Notes under the pieces: generated by a model
Told to the model about the DNA's origin: nothing
The model's database searches: none
The model's input: only the letters and a program-made list of their open reading frames with translations
Part shown: positions 25,607 to 37,740 of the stretch, one piece after another
How the letters are laid out: each line of letters starts with the position of its first letter
How positions within the stretch are numbered: the stretch's first letter is position 1
Position numbers and translations under genes: made by a program
Origin: Collybiopsis luxurians FD-317 M1
Lineage: Eukaryota > Basidiomycota > Agaricomycetes > Agaricales > Omphalotaceae
Direction of reading: 5' to 3'
DNA length: 64,000 bases
Assembly: GCA_000827265.1 (NCBI GenBank)
Contig: KN834844.1
Coordinates: 2,861-66,860 of the forward strand

Positions 25607-26941
25607 CTACGTGCTGCAATCACCCTCCACCTCAAAAATGCTAGTGAATGCTGTAGTGTTGTATGTTCTACTTGACAAGGTCCCTCTGCCAAAACTGGTG
25701 TTATCCAGTGACTGATTATAGCTCACCATAATCAGGACTATCAATGGATACATCCCCTGATCAGACAACACTTATTCTGGACTACAATCACTGTGTAGAA
25801 TGGCGAAGCTCACCGAAAGTTGCAGACTGACAGGTGTAATCAGATCTCCAAGAGAGCCTACTGGAAGATCGATGACCGTGAAGACCAGGGTAATTATCTA
25901 CCGTATTTCATAAGCACAACGAGATAATCATTGCAAGATCATTACTCACTAGCAATGCACTATATAGCACACCAGACTCAATTAACAGTGCCAGTATCCG
26001 CCCACCATTAGCCCAGGTAATATAAAACATTCTTCGAAAGCGCCTGCAAGAATTGGATGAGCTTATTGTTTTCTCAGATGAGAATATACACTGACCATGC
26101 TTTCAATGATATTATTGAGGTTGCCAATAAATTTGTGAGCAGGGATAGAACTAGCATCATCACATGGCACACATCAATTGCCCTTGTGAGTATAGAACTC
26201 CTCTCCTTGTCTTCTGATGAAGTAAAGTTCTCTAGAACCTCTATTACAATAGTTGCTAAACCGCTACCTAAGAGAAGAATCAATTTGAGATGTATCGCAT
26301 TCCAAGTTGAATTTGACAAACAAGCAGCACATATGAACACAGATATACAAAGAATCAAAAGCTTCTTGCTCTCATGCTTGCATAAAATCCATGCCCTCCA
26401 TATTACAACTCCATCGGTGACAATATACTAAGTGAAGATGTTTGCGTCAACTTGACTGGATTACAAGTAGACATCAAGCAACTGACTCACATTCGCCCTC
26501 CAGATGTTATACAATATTGGCAGATATGTAGAAGAATTTTCAGATGTGAAAAATTTTGCTCTGATAAACTGCAGTAAAGCTTTGATTGAAATAACCATAA
26601 AGAATGTCGAGAAAAGATACATAGAGGCGGAAAGGCTGAGTAAAACTTTTCGAACTGGATCATGAAGCCCTTGTTTGCTATATAAACATGTTTATTTGTC
26701 AATTTAAGTTCAATGAAAGTGAGCAACCAAAAATCGGAGGGCTCTCACAGTAAAATGTGTACAGCTGTGAAAAAGATCAGAGTGTAACTTCCTACAGCTC
26801 TAAAGTCAGTTCACTGGAGAATGTCACTGCTACTAGTGAAAGATGTGTACCGTAGACCACCATTTGTGGGATTAAACCAATAACATGGCTGGTACCAAAA
26901 ACCAAATGAAGGGCAAGGCTTTTGGATTCATTGAAGGACAT
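25607..26941 (-). CDS. basidiomycete multi-pass (about seven-helix) membrane protein
   Basis: Seven exons on the minus strand join in consistent phase to about 335 residues. Hydrophobic helices include YTLIFFTAVHILL, SMYLFSTFFMVIS, KKLLILCISVFICAA, LKLILLLGSGLATIVI, VLSLLTNLLATSIISL and RILALLIESGVLYSALL. Family landmarks I know from basidiomycete proteins of this type are present: a D-G-VVIWRAWIL segment, the helix ending in LKAW(R)FRR, and IESGVLY. These proteins form large lineage-specific families with no assigned substrate; a receptor or transporter role is only a guess. The start ATG at 26941 was chosen because the homologous ATG is kept in the dead copy. No stop or frameshift is needed, unlike the copy at 23418-24745. 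Terminal tail is Ser/Thr-rich. Confidence 0.82.
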
Positions 26942-27290
26942 AGATGGTGATGAGAAAGGCCGTACAGAGGACCCCGCGTACTTTATATAAGATACTCTGA
27001 TTTCTACCAACAGCGTGAACAATCCAGTTATGAATCGGAAAAATTGATCATAACAATGGAGCCTAGAATGCTCAACTCCCATTCCTGCTTTCCTTCAAAT
27101 TTTGATCATGATGGTTGCAACCAAAACTTTAACAACAAGAATGCACAACCTCACGATAGTGACAGCATACTTGGATCCATTTTCATATGATAATTGAATT
27201 AATGAACCTCAAATGCTTCGCTGTTGGCTCAACCACACTCAAAAGGGCAAAGCGAAAGCAGTGTTATGTTCAGAGTTAATACTGCCTCTA

Positions 27291-27987
27291 TACCGAATAG
27301 AGCACCCAGGCTCAATGAGGCCCTGCCTTGGGAGCAGCACTGCATGTTTATTCTGGGGAGAATGTGGGCGCGCAGTGATGCAGATCATATCTCGAAGGAT
27401 CACACTATCAATAAAGAAAAAAGTCAGCAAAGGTGAGTGGGACAACAGGACTAGAGATGAAGCCGGAATCGACCAGTATATTTTGACAATGTGCCAGATA
27501 GCCCGTGGCTCAGTCGCTCCTTGAATGCAAGAATAAACTTTTCCTTCAGCAAACCGCTCGGGTAGCTCATTCCTAATTTTTCCCGTCTTCAAGATATCAA
27601 CGTCGACCCGGGTAATCATCAATGATGAGTGCATAAGAACGAAATACAAAATACAAAATCTAGTAATAAACACCTTCACAATTGGACGGCGAGGCGCATA
27701 CTCTCTGGAGTCTAACTAGGTATAGTAATTCCGGGTATACAGATTGAACGGTATTTCCTACAGGCAAACTATAGGCTAGGAATCTTACAGGTTGAATTAC
27801 ACATGCAACACCAATCTAACGTCAACTCGGTTCATGCAAACTGTGGATAGGATGATATATGGTATGGTAACACCACGGGTGAAGATAGATGGGAGTAACG
27901 GTGATAGAAATAGCTGTAAGATGAAACAGAAATGGTGTGAACGAGAGGTATTGTAAGGACCAAAATGCCGTGTCCGAGAAACTAAAT
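27291..27987. other. no gene supported
   Basis: A minus frame at 27239-27679 (146 codons) starts with a hydrophobic stretch but has no recognisable domain and overlaps the edge of the tandem duplication. Not called. Confidence 0.4.
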
Positions 27988-30075
27988 TTAAATGACAATG
28001 TGAGCATCAGAATGCATAGGACCTTCGAAAGGATCATTGGTCTTCAATGTCCGTACCGTCACCACTCCAGGACTGACTCGACGCAGAGCCTCGAGCGTCC
28101 GAACACGTTTCCAGTTCCCAGAAATACTTGAGATGGAAGTAGCTTGAGGGTATACTGCCTGCGAGATCGGGAGGGACACTTGAAGATCAGAGCGGAGCCC
28201 AAGCGGGGCAGGCAAACGTGGCATGGTAAGCTTGAGGACATTTCGCGAGAGCTTGTCGAGCAGGTGTATGATAAAGAATAGGCAGTGTTAGCACAGGAAG
28301 AATGTGTGTGTTGTCAAGTCCGAGTCCTTGCAGAAAATCGCCGGAGTGGCGCCTAGCATTGACGGCGAGAAACACAAGTAGGAGAAGACGCATAGCCATT
28401 TGCGTCAGCGACAGCAGGGAGAGGACAAAGGCGAGTTTGGACAACCAGATACAACGGTCATTGTTGGGGGCTCACTCGTATTACCTTCGGCATTGCGAAC
28501 TTTGTTCGAGAGAGTTGATCTGAGCACAACATCATTAGAAGCAGAAGGATCCTTGTCCGACAATTCAGGCATGATGCTAGGGAGTTCGAGTTGCATTGCG
28601 CCTTGCTCGAGAGAGGGAAAATCTGAGTGTTCCACAACGGCCATTTCGGAAAATTGGAGCTTGAGGTTGAGAAAGCGAATCCTCAGATGTATTGCCGTAT
28701 ACGACGTCGATCGAACGATTGAGCTACATGGAAATAAAGATATGAGGCTGACTTTAGCAGACAGCAGAACGGAAAGACGGGAACTTCCCAGATTGAATAA
28801 CATCAACAGGAGATCATTGAGGGAGACCTAGAGAAAGGAAAACAATGATTTAATGCACGATACGAATCTGAACAAAAGTAGCGGATGCGGCTTGGGAAGG
28901 AGCAATTGGAAGAGAATCCCAGGGAGGTAGAAGAGGCGATGGATCCTCCTGAGCACATTTTGTTAGTAACGTTGTCCTGTATGGCTGCATGATGAGTAGA
29001 GAAGGATGATACTGCCGTGAAAAACTCAGAGCATACTCGTGTTTGTAGGATCTAAGCGTCTCCTTAAGCGTTCTTCCTGTTTCTTCATTGTCCGTATAGA
29101 ATATGTCAGGGCAAATTCTTTAGAGCGGACGAGCGTATACCCTGCGTTTAGTCAAACTGGAAGAAGCGTCAGTGATGGATAATCTCAGTTGTAAGAGTAA
29201 CATACGGCGTGCAGGGAGCTTCGGTGATGCCCTGAGGAATCTGTTGCCACGTTTGCTGAATCTCGAGGTTGTGGCGGTTCAGAGCGGAATGCTGAATGGC
29301 AATCAGATCAAGGAGAGCTGGTACAAGGGGTGCATCTGTCTAAGAACGAAGTTTGAGGTTGCAGTATCGAGACAAATCTGGAGGGGAAAATTAAGCAACG
29401 AAATCCTCAATTAACATGATAAGCCCAGGCCCCAGGGTAAGAGCTGACTTCCTGTAATGCTGGCTTAATTGAAGTCTTGACTGTGTTGCTTCCAGTCTCA
29501 ACAAGCTCAGGCGAGACGAGATTACTGAACTTAGAAATGTCAAAATCTAATCTCAATTGGTCCTTGTTGATCGCGTTCTTCTGCAGGAGAAAGATTGTTT
29601 GATCATCGTAGGTCTCCACTGCGAGGGTTAGTTGGAAGAGGTTGAGACTGGTTGGGGAAAAAGAGGTGGTGGTTCAGGTTCAAGATTGGACGCAGCTTGA
29701 TTTAGACACCAAAGGGTGTCATACTTGAATTTCTCACGTACTGTCTTCCATTTTGTCTGCCCTAGGCAGACTCTCGCAAGCAAAGCTTACGTTAATTGAG
29801 ATCTTCCATTACCGACCTCCAGCAACCTCTACCAACCTCAAACACGCTCCTCAAGGCGAGTTCAATTAAACTCTCACATCTGCTGTAGCCACCACTCGAA
29901 GATGAGACCCCAGTGGAAGGCTCATTCGCTTTCTGAGCTCCATTTTACGGAGAACCTCCCAGGTCTTGTAGGTTACCCTTGAATGTCTCCCGTTAGCGAG
30001 ATCCCCCCAGGGAAATGGAGTCAGCGGTAAACAGATTGAAGCTAAGTTTTTCCTCTTTGTCGTTGTTTCTACCAA
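27988..30075 (-). CDS. poorly resolved multi-exon gene, function unknown
   Basis: Several coherent stretches on the minus strand suggest one spliced gene, though I cannot fix both ends. In order of transcription: a frame with KTWEVLRKMELRKRM (about 29960-29900); CWRSVMEDLN (about 29815); KTVREKFKYDTLWCLNQAA (about 29740); a 70-codon exon with LRLDFDISKFSNLVSPEL (29619-29407); LLDLIAIQHSALNRHNLEIQ (about 29300); a long exon with HLRIRFLNLKLQF and FPSLEQGAMQLELP (28806-28405); and a last part with LKLTMPRLPAPL ending at 27988. GT and AG signals flank most of them. Leucine-rich spacing is compatible with an F-box/LRR-type protein, but I cannot see an F-box, so no family is assigned. Decay cannot be excluded. 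Confidence 0.4.
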
Positions 30076-30748
30076 TCTAACGTTTATCAGTGTCCAGATC
30101 TCAATGTCCCCACGTGCTTAGAACCCTCGGCATCCATCAGGATACTTGCACCTCCGCCGCCACCCAAAGTCAAATCGTTTCTCAATGACTTTGCGGAGAG
30201 GAACAAAACTGGGATAGTAAGAGAAGGAAAGGGTAGATGGGGAGAAAGAGGAGCAAAAAAGAGAGAAAAAGAGACGGAACATATTATTAAACTACCGCGC
30301 ATCGCTCATCTCTATAATAACTTTCTTCCGAACCGCAGATGTCCTTCTTGTTATAGATCCCAACTTCGTACCTGTATTTGACTGATATAGGACTCCTGAG
30401 AAGCACAGCGAATTAGTGGGCTATGCCGTCACGATTCACATTGACTTCTCGCCCGACGACCCCAGGCAGCTCAAGCGTTCCTTCTCACTCATATTATACA
30501 GGCGTTTATTTATCGATGCCCCTCATTCCTTTTTCGCGTCCATTACCGAGCATTTTAAAATCGATACAGATCCTCGGAACTATCAGCAACAAATACATGT
30601 ACATTTTTCGGTGCTAAATTCCACGTGCTGTCTTGAACACCTTATAAAGGCCGTCTCCTTTAGGCCCCCCACAACACATTTTCTCAGTGTGGCTGTCTGC
30701 TCCTCGCAAGCCTTTCTCTTAACTCAATTCCCTCTCTCGACCTACATC

Positions 30749-31728
30749 ATGACTCTCTTTGCTAGACCGAGTTTCAATTGCGAAAATAGGTAAGGTTTTG
30801 TATTCCGACGTATCGAGGATACTTAATGACATCCGTTTCAGCCATCCTCAATATTCTGGAGGTCAAAACCAATCATCTCTTGCGACACGGTAAATTTTTT
30901 CGAAGTTCGTTGTTCTTATCTGAAACTAATTTCTACTTCCGACTTTCCACTGCTTTTTTGGCGTAATTGTGAAGATATCATGAACTGTGGTCCAGCCATC
31001 ATCAATCGCTACAAGGGGGCGGAAGATTCGGAGGTGGCCAGCCTGTTGATGACACAGAGTTCGATACCAGCTACGGCGGCAATTCCCCGCTCTCTCAACA
31101 GACTGTTAACCCTCCAGACTGCCCTTACACTCTCGATGATGAATCTTCGCACCCGTGAGTATTTATACATTCTCTAGCTTCCTCAATCCGAGTCTCAACT
31201 GCAAAAAAAAAGTCTAGTGGCGGAATATCATCGCAGCTCGCAATCCATTGTTGATGTTCTCCTCGGACCTCAATCAGGCTCTTCGCGAGAGATTGCTGAA
31301 GAACGGGAGGGAAGCTTAACGCCTAGACCATCTCGAGCTGATGACAATGATTTTTCTTATCTTAACCTTCCGTCTACCCCTCCTCTTGATCACCCTTTGA
31401 ACTCAAGTTCTTCCTATCACACAACTCAGTGAGTATTTGATGGCATTTCTTGACGGTCCACTGAATGCAGAGCAATAGAAATGGCCGCAGTCTTTTTCAC
31501 CTCCCAAGGTTAACATCCAATTATACCCGATACATGCGCCGGTATCAGTATGATCTGGATACTGGCTTGCCACACAATTCGTATGCCCCTCGGATCATGT
31601 ATGAAGATCCTGCTCCTAGTTACACTGAGAGCCTCAAAGATGCGCCTGCTGTCGACGAACCTCTTGCTGAGTACAGTAAAGATGACCCCGCTCCTCTTTG
31701 TTCCTATGGAGAGCAGTGGGAGGAGTAA
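30749..31728 (+). CDS. hypothetical Pro/Ser/Gln-rich protein
   Basis: Five exons (30749-30789, 30842-30889, 30975-31154, 31213-31428, 31473-31728) keep frame throughout and give 246 residues. The sequence is low in hydrophobic residues and likely disordered: GGGRFGGGQPVDDTEFDT, PLSQQTVNPPDCPY, LNLPSTPPLDHPL, and a C-terminal APSYTESL segment. There is no signal peptide, membrane helix or known domain. The first exon is short and the last acceptor (GCAGAG before CAATAG) was picked because the nearer AG leads to an early stop. I do not recognise the protein. The run of phase-consistent introns is the main evidence that it is a real gene. Confidence 0.6.
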
Positions 31729-33619
31729 TTAGCTAACGAAATCGAGAGGGTTTACAACGAACATTTCTTTTCGTATACGTCCTAAATGCATTTCAACTTG
31801 CTTTCCATTTGCTTTCCATCTTGTTATCCGAGTCCATGCAACTGACCGGGACCAAACTTCAAGCTTGTAACATAATCATGTATATAGAGTACCGAGTACA
31901 CGAGAAAACCCTACAAATTGTATATATTATAAAGCTGATGCTAACACGCGAAAAGTATGTGGGGACCGATTTGTTTGTGGACGTATAATGGACCGACCTC
32001 CTTGATCGTAACGTCAGGTGTGATAAGATAAGGCTTGATGATCCCACTTTCACGCGCTCAAATTCAATAGTAAAATAACTGGGGTGTCTCTCGTCCAAGA
32101 GGGGTAGAGTGTGCTTGAATGGCCATCACACAGAATGGAAATTCCATGTTCACGGTGTAGAGTATTGAGCGGTAGCTTTGAAGTAATACCTCGCAAAGTA
32201 TACTAATCGGACCCATGCTCTGGGATATTTCAGCTGAAGAGCTTCAGTGATATTGCCATTGGCCATATAGGAAGTCCAGCCATCCGAATCAATCGAGACA
32301 CTGAAGTGATGATGCTAAGTAAAAGCTTGGACGGAAAAAGGAACATGTAAAATACTACTTCCCTGGACCCTGATAAGACCATGAGCAATTCGTGAACGGC
32401 TAATAAGTAAGTTAGATTCGTAAAAAGCTCTCCAGACATCGCTCTTTGAAAGTCTGAACCAGTCGGAGCTGAGTTCAAAGGGACAGTTCACGGGAGAAAA
32501 TATTGCTGTCAAAGATAGGGAGCCGAGACGTTAGAAGCGGATTACAGCTTCAGGCAAGACTGGCTTGCGAACTTGAAAGCTCTAGAGACACTTAGTGACT
32601 TTCATTTTCGAAAGAAAGTCAAAACGCAGCCGAGCGCGAAGCGGAATGCGTCTCTAGGCTTCTAGGGGTTGCAACCGTATGATCGATGACTTGACCTGGA
32701 GGTCAAAGCTGGAAATATTATACTTGATTAAGTTCAGATATGTTACGCCTAAGGCCACTATGTACAGGAGAAATATATACAAGTTTATCATTCCAGATCT
32801 GGTAGGGAGAAAAGGTTTTCTGTATAGCGAAGATCTAAGGTGACCCGCATTACAAAATTTGAATAAACTGCAATACTGCTACTCCCAGTTGAACTTATAC
32901 TTTGCACGAGCCCGTTATATTTTTGAAGGGTGAATGGAAAATTAAATCTTGAACATCCGCTTTGCTCTGAGACTGAGTGCGGGCAGGAAGGATAGGATGA
33001 AAACTCCACACCTCGGATCAACGTCAGCTACTCCAATGCATCCTAGGTTTGGGGAGACTCGGAGAATGAGTAAAGCTAGACCGATTATTCGAATGTGACG
33101 GATGTACCGTCATTTTTGATCAATCAGGATTAAATCCAGAGAGCGTGAGGTTTTTAGAAGGTCAGTACAGTAACTTTGGATGATCGCATGAGGGTCAAAT
33201 TCAGTCGCCGCTTCCGAAAGTTTGGTCCTAGCGTTAATACTATCGACGGTTACAGTGCTTGCTCCTCCCTATACTCCCCACTATCAGCTATCTTTCGAAC
33301 TGTTATAGATTCAATGCGTCATGCTACGCGAGAACCTTGCTACACGAGTGCTGAGGACCTCACTGCATGACCCTGACACCCTAGCCTCCCATCTCAACCG
33401 AATAGCTTTCGCGAACTCCTGCTCCATATTAAATAAGGAAGATATTGGTTAATTTCGCTGTCCATATGGAGCCACCAGACAGCTGTAAAAGAACGTACAG
33501 ATGTTAGAAGTCGATATAAGCAAAGGCGAGGAAGAAGGAATGCAAACGTTCTGAGCATCCCCGTTCCTTTCATTATAGAAGCCACTCATTCAAACTCTGT
33601 TTGCGGTGTTCGTTTGATA
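31729..33619. other. no gene supported
   Basis: Only short frames without domains. The sequence is AT-moderate and shows no strong repeat. Confidence 0.45.
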
Positions 33620-33880
33620 CCAAAACCTTCAAGGAACGGAGTCACGAAGCTTGATTCGAGACATACCGACAGTACCCACCGTGAATACCTGAGGTTTCAA
33701 AGACTCTCTCTATGCGATGCCCACTACATCCTTTGTCCAGAAGCCGGTTTTGAGCCCAAAGGATGTGTTGAGCAAGTTCAAGGACTGGTATTTTCCCATC
33801 GTTATTCCTTTACTCGAGGTTTCAATCTTATGTACGATTGTATTCTGAAAATGCATAAAACATGAAATCCAAAACATGAG
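33620..33880 (+). pseudogene. 3' fragment of the cupin-fusion gene
   Basis: The stretch from about 33700 reads QKPVLSPKDVLSKFKDW and matches the last codons of the gene at 17886-19637 (QKPVLGPKDVLNKFKDW). The stop codon has been lost (TGGTAT instead of TGGTAA). Everything upstream of the last exon is missing or unrecognisable. It lies tail-to-tail with the intact coiled-coil gene, mirroring the arrangement at 19.6-20.5 kb. Confidence 0.85.
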
Positions 33881-34700
33881 CTATGTAGGTATCAATATGT
33901 AAACAAACAACGGCGAGCAAGAATTCCATACATACATAAATTACAACTTCTTCACGTCGAGCAGAATCAACCATCACTGAACCGTTACACCTTCCGTCCC
34001 CTTCCATACCGCACCGGAGGAGCCTCCGCACTATCCAGCGGTACTCTCCTCGGTCCACCACCCCCTCTTCCTGCCCCAGGTCCCAACCCATCCGCACTCG
34101 GAGGTACGATTTTCCATAATATCCCATTCGACTCGGAGGTCGTCGTCGTCGTAAACCCATCCTCATCCTTTCCCTCAACCACCGTCACCGTCGAGTTCTC
34201 CTTCTCCTTCCGTCCAACATTCCCAGCTCCTGAAGGGCCCGAACGCGCAGGACGCGATACGACTGACGTTGCAGATGATGAACTCGCCGTCTTCCCTTTC
34301 GTACCAGACACTAGCCCAACAGACTTGGACTTGGCACCCTTCACCCCACCTCCTCCTCCCACCTTCTTCAAATCTTCGACAGTCAAGGTCGAAGCCGCGG
34401 ATGACGACGAACGCGTCTTCAACATCCCAGTAGATTTTGCCGATACCCCCGACTTCATCTTCGTCGTCGTCGACTTTGCCTTGGAAGCAGGTACCGTACC
34501 AACATTCCCACTCCTCCGCTTCTTCTCTCGTAGCGGAGATCCTGGCTTTCTAAACACCACCGGCGGTGGATGACTCTCAGGAGGAGACTCGGATACACCC
34601 AACTGCTGTGCCAAGGTCAACCCCTCATCCGACCGCAAACTCGGAGGGAACAGCTCCGCTTCCATCATATCACCCTCCGCTTCCTCCCTCAAAGCCTCCA
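33700..34700. repeat. direct repeat of about 1 kb, copy B (partner 19530-20470)
   Basis: Same orientation as copy A. It covers the end of the broken cupin gene, the intergenic sequence and the last 700 bp of the intact coiled-coil gene. Copy B keeps sequence that copy A lost, for example around 34440-34480 and 34545-34585. Confidence 0.92.
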
Positions 34701-37096
34701 ACGCCCCTGCTCCTCCTGCTCCCCCTCCTCCTCCTCCGGAAGGCGAACCAGGCGAATTCCCCAACATCAAAATCCGACTCAACGGACTTGGTCTCACAGG
34801 CGAATACGCATGAATCATATGCGTCGCAAGAGGTTTGGCGACCGGGTACGGGAACGCTCGACGAGCGACGGCATCTTCGAGCAGCGTTTGTGAGTCAGGC
34901 TCGGGACTCGGTGGTAAAGACGGTAGATCCGATTCCATCTCAGAATCTGCGAACGGGGGAGTAGTAGAAAGAAGAGACGATGGGCCCGATGAAGAAGGAA
35001 ATAGCGGGGGCATTACTACTAAAGGGCCCGACAATAATAAATCCTTTTTCGGCGGAGGTAAGGACGCGCAAGGGGATGGAGGTGGCAGGACGAATGATGT
35101 CGGGAGTAAAGATCCCCCTGCAATCGCGCTACTCGACATCGGAGGAGGAGCAGGCGTAGCACCAATCAAAATCGACGGTGGTATCACCTCGGTCTCAAAT
35201 GGAGGCTCCACTCCTGCAGCCGACATGGAAGAATTGGACGAAGACGACGTTGAGGATCGGCGTCTCGCATACCCGACCCGAGTCGTTTTCCGAATAGCCT
35301 TGCCTACGCCGACACTAATTTGGAACTTTTTCGGAGATTGAGGTTTGCGGGGTGATGAAAATTTGGCTTTTGACTTCGATTTTGACGGGGATCGTCTTCT
35401 CGTATCCTCATCCCCATTTGGACCCGACTCCTCCGGCGTAGGAGGTCGTTCCGCTAACATCGTCTGAGCCTGCCAAGACCGCCGTTCCTCCCCCAGACGG
35501 ATCTTTTCAGCCTACAAGACAACCCAAATATCATTAATACGCCACATTAAATCAGAAACGTAACTAACCTCGACCACTGCCCTATCTTTCTTCAACTGGA
35601 TCGTTGCTTCCGTAAACTTCTTCCTCTCCTCGTCCAGCTCCTGCCGGAAGATTTCCAACCGTTCGCATTCAGCGTCGATGGCCGAGGCAGTTATGAGATC
35701 GGCTGGAGTGTCATCTGAGCGTAGGGCAGTTTTCTGTTCGTCGGCGAAGCGGTTGACTAAAGCCTGCGTTTCCGCAGCTTGTGAAGCGACTTCCTGTTGC
35801 GAATTATCTAACACACTAAAATCAATCGATGCAGGAAAGACTTTCACTACGCCATACTCACGTAATTTAGTTTTCAGTTCCTCTATGATCTCGTTTAATC
35901 GTTCAACATTATCTGGCGCAGATTTTATTGGCGAGTCGGCCGCGACCACCGGAACAGGAGAGGATGACGCTGAGACCGGAGAAACAGAGGGTGATAGAGC
36001 GTTGGCAAATTCTCGTATTTGGTCGAGAGCAGAAAATAGCGTGGTTGTGGTAAAATCCGGAGGGGATAGTGGGAATAACTCCGGAAGAGTCATCGGTGGT
36101 GGCTTTGAATACAATCAGTCCGATTCTACAGGACATTCTATCAGACTTACCAGTTCCGCCTCGGTAGGTGAATGGGGATCCCCCCGCATCTCGAATATCG
36201 CATTCCGAATTTCGTTAACCGCTTTCAACAATAACACTCTGAGAGCCAAGTTATCCCTCGCCAGTTGCTCGCGACCTCTCTCAGCCTCCTCCAATGCCGC
36301 CTCCATCAACGTCTTCCCCCTCCCCACCATTCCAGCCGCCTCTGAAACAGAAGCATTCGCAGCGCTCCCACTAAACCGCAGCCCACTGCCCACCGCCCCA
36401 AGTTTGGCCTGCGAATCCGAGAGCTTATTCCACTTTTCCACCATCTTCTCGATATCCTTTTCCTTCTTTTTCAGCTCCATTTGATGCGTCGCTCGGACGG
36501 CTTGTAAAGCTCCTCGAGTACGCGCCAATTCAGCCGAAGTGTGCTTATGAGCGGACTCGGTGGCTTGTAGAGTTTTAGTTACAGTCCTACAAAACCCTTT
36601 ATGGATAGTTGTAAACGTAAATAAGAACGAAACGTACGAGAGTCTCGATTTTTGAAGATTGACCTCACGCTCAAAATTGGCTGCGGATTCCGACGCCGTT
36701 TTGTACATTGAAGTCATGCGTTCATGGTCATAGCGGAGAGTCCGTAGGTCGGTCGTGAGCTGTTCCGTTCGCGTCATATCTTTCTAAAAAGCAATAAAAT
36801 CAGAATTTCGTTCAACGGAACTAGTAACAACTCACCATCCGCTGTGCGAGCAAATCCAAGAAGCATTTGACCGCTCTATCCATATCCCGCTTTTCAAGAC
36901 CATCTAGTGATATTCCGATAGGACCAGGAGCGAAGCCATGCGCTATAAGCTGAGAATTCACGTATTGCAAGCTGGACGTCGTGGACACGATAGAATCATC
37001 AGAGAATTGAGATGAAGGAGAGCCAGCATCTGAGTAATCAGTATTTCCATTGGAGCTCCAGTGAACACTTCTGCGCGCAGGCGTCGCGGTGGCCAT
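33985..37096 (-). CDS. Afadin/alpha-actinin-binding (ADIP, Msd1-like) coiled-coil protein
   Basis: Six exons (37096-36836, 36783-36638, 36586-36151, 36102-35862, 35807-35569, 35511-33985) keep phase and give 949 residues. Residues about 47-90 carry the ADIP signature: LQYVNSQLIAHGFAPGPIG, then DMDRAVKCFLDLLAQR. Long coiled coils follow (residues 95-190, for example KKKEKDIEKMVEKWNKL, and 320-440, for example FRQELDEERKKF). The last 450 residues are basic, Ser/Pro-rich and likely disordered. In Schizosaccharomyces pombe the ADIP-domain protein Msd1 anchors microtubule minus ends at the spindle pole body; the same role is inferred here. It is divergent from the DUF2235 gene with 644 bp between starts. 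A truncated 3' duplicate lies at 19824-20466. The start ATG directly precedes a basic stretch and there is no upstream in-frame alternative of note. Confidence 0.88.
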
Positions 37097-37740
37097 CGTT
37101 GACGGTCGAATTCAGGTTCAAAAGTTGTTTGTGGGAAAAGCGCGCGCGTGTTGAGAATCATCACGTGACCGAGCACCTGGGCGCTTACTCTCCCGACAAG
37201 AGTTGCGCCGAATCCTTCCCCTTCAAGTTGTTACTCCGAGTCTCTCCCGCCACTGAATGTTTTCAAGTGCATTCCTTTGCTCAGCCCTTCTTTCTCACCG
37301 ACTAGGAATCTATTTCCGGTTTTCATGGTGTATTTAAAGCCTTGCGCTGACCTCGGAGCCGTATAACCTTCCCCGAGACCCTTTTCAAGATAAAGTGGAG
37401 CAACATATTCGCATCAAATTTTGAGCGTATGACTTAGGACCTCAAGACAGATAACCGATATTTGGTAATCGAAATTCATGACAGTCACATATACCTGCCA
37501 GAAAATGAATGTGCTTCGCTCTTAGTCGCTTCCGGTATCAAGAACTTGCCTCATCCACGCACTATGTGGAATGCGGTTCAAACCTTCAAAGTGTAATTCT
37601 GTCATATGAAAGTGATGAACTCAATTCATATGTTGGACAGACGACTTGGAACTGTCACGATGGCGTTAATCGCTCCTACATATAGCTGAGCCTCTATCGT
37701 TTCTCCCAGCCCTCCTTCGTCCGGTTCATACATCACAATT
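37097..37740. promoter_or_regulatory. divergent intergenic region between the Msd1-like and DUF2235 genes
   Basis: 644 bp separate the two start codons. I see a weak TATATAG-like sequence near 37678 that could serve the plus-strand gene. A run of GCGCGCGC lies at 37140-37147. No gene. Confidence 0.35.

Larger units (their letters stand above)
23280..27290. repeat. 2.16-kb tandem duplication carrying a membrane-protein gene
   Basis: The unit from about 23280 to 25150 is repeated from about 25440 to 27290 in the same orientation with an offset near 2160-2190 bp. Matching landmarks: ATACATCCCCTGATCAGACA (23560 and 25750), GAGTATA...CTCCTCTCCTTGTCTTC (24028 and 26191), CCCATTCCTGCTTTCCTTCA (24917 and 27078). 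Divergence is considerable, so the event is not recent. Confidence 0.9.

Noticed and set aside
34835..35341. Plus-strand open frame of 168 codons
   Set aside because: Antisense shadow of the Ser/Pro-rich last exon of the Msd1-like gene.
35678..36484. Plus-strand open frame of 268 codons
   Set aside because: Antisense to four exons of the Msd1-like gene; the coding signal and splice sites are on the minus strand.
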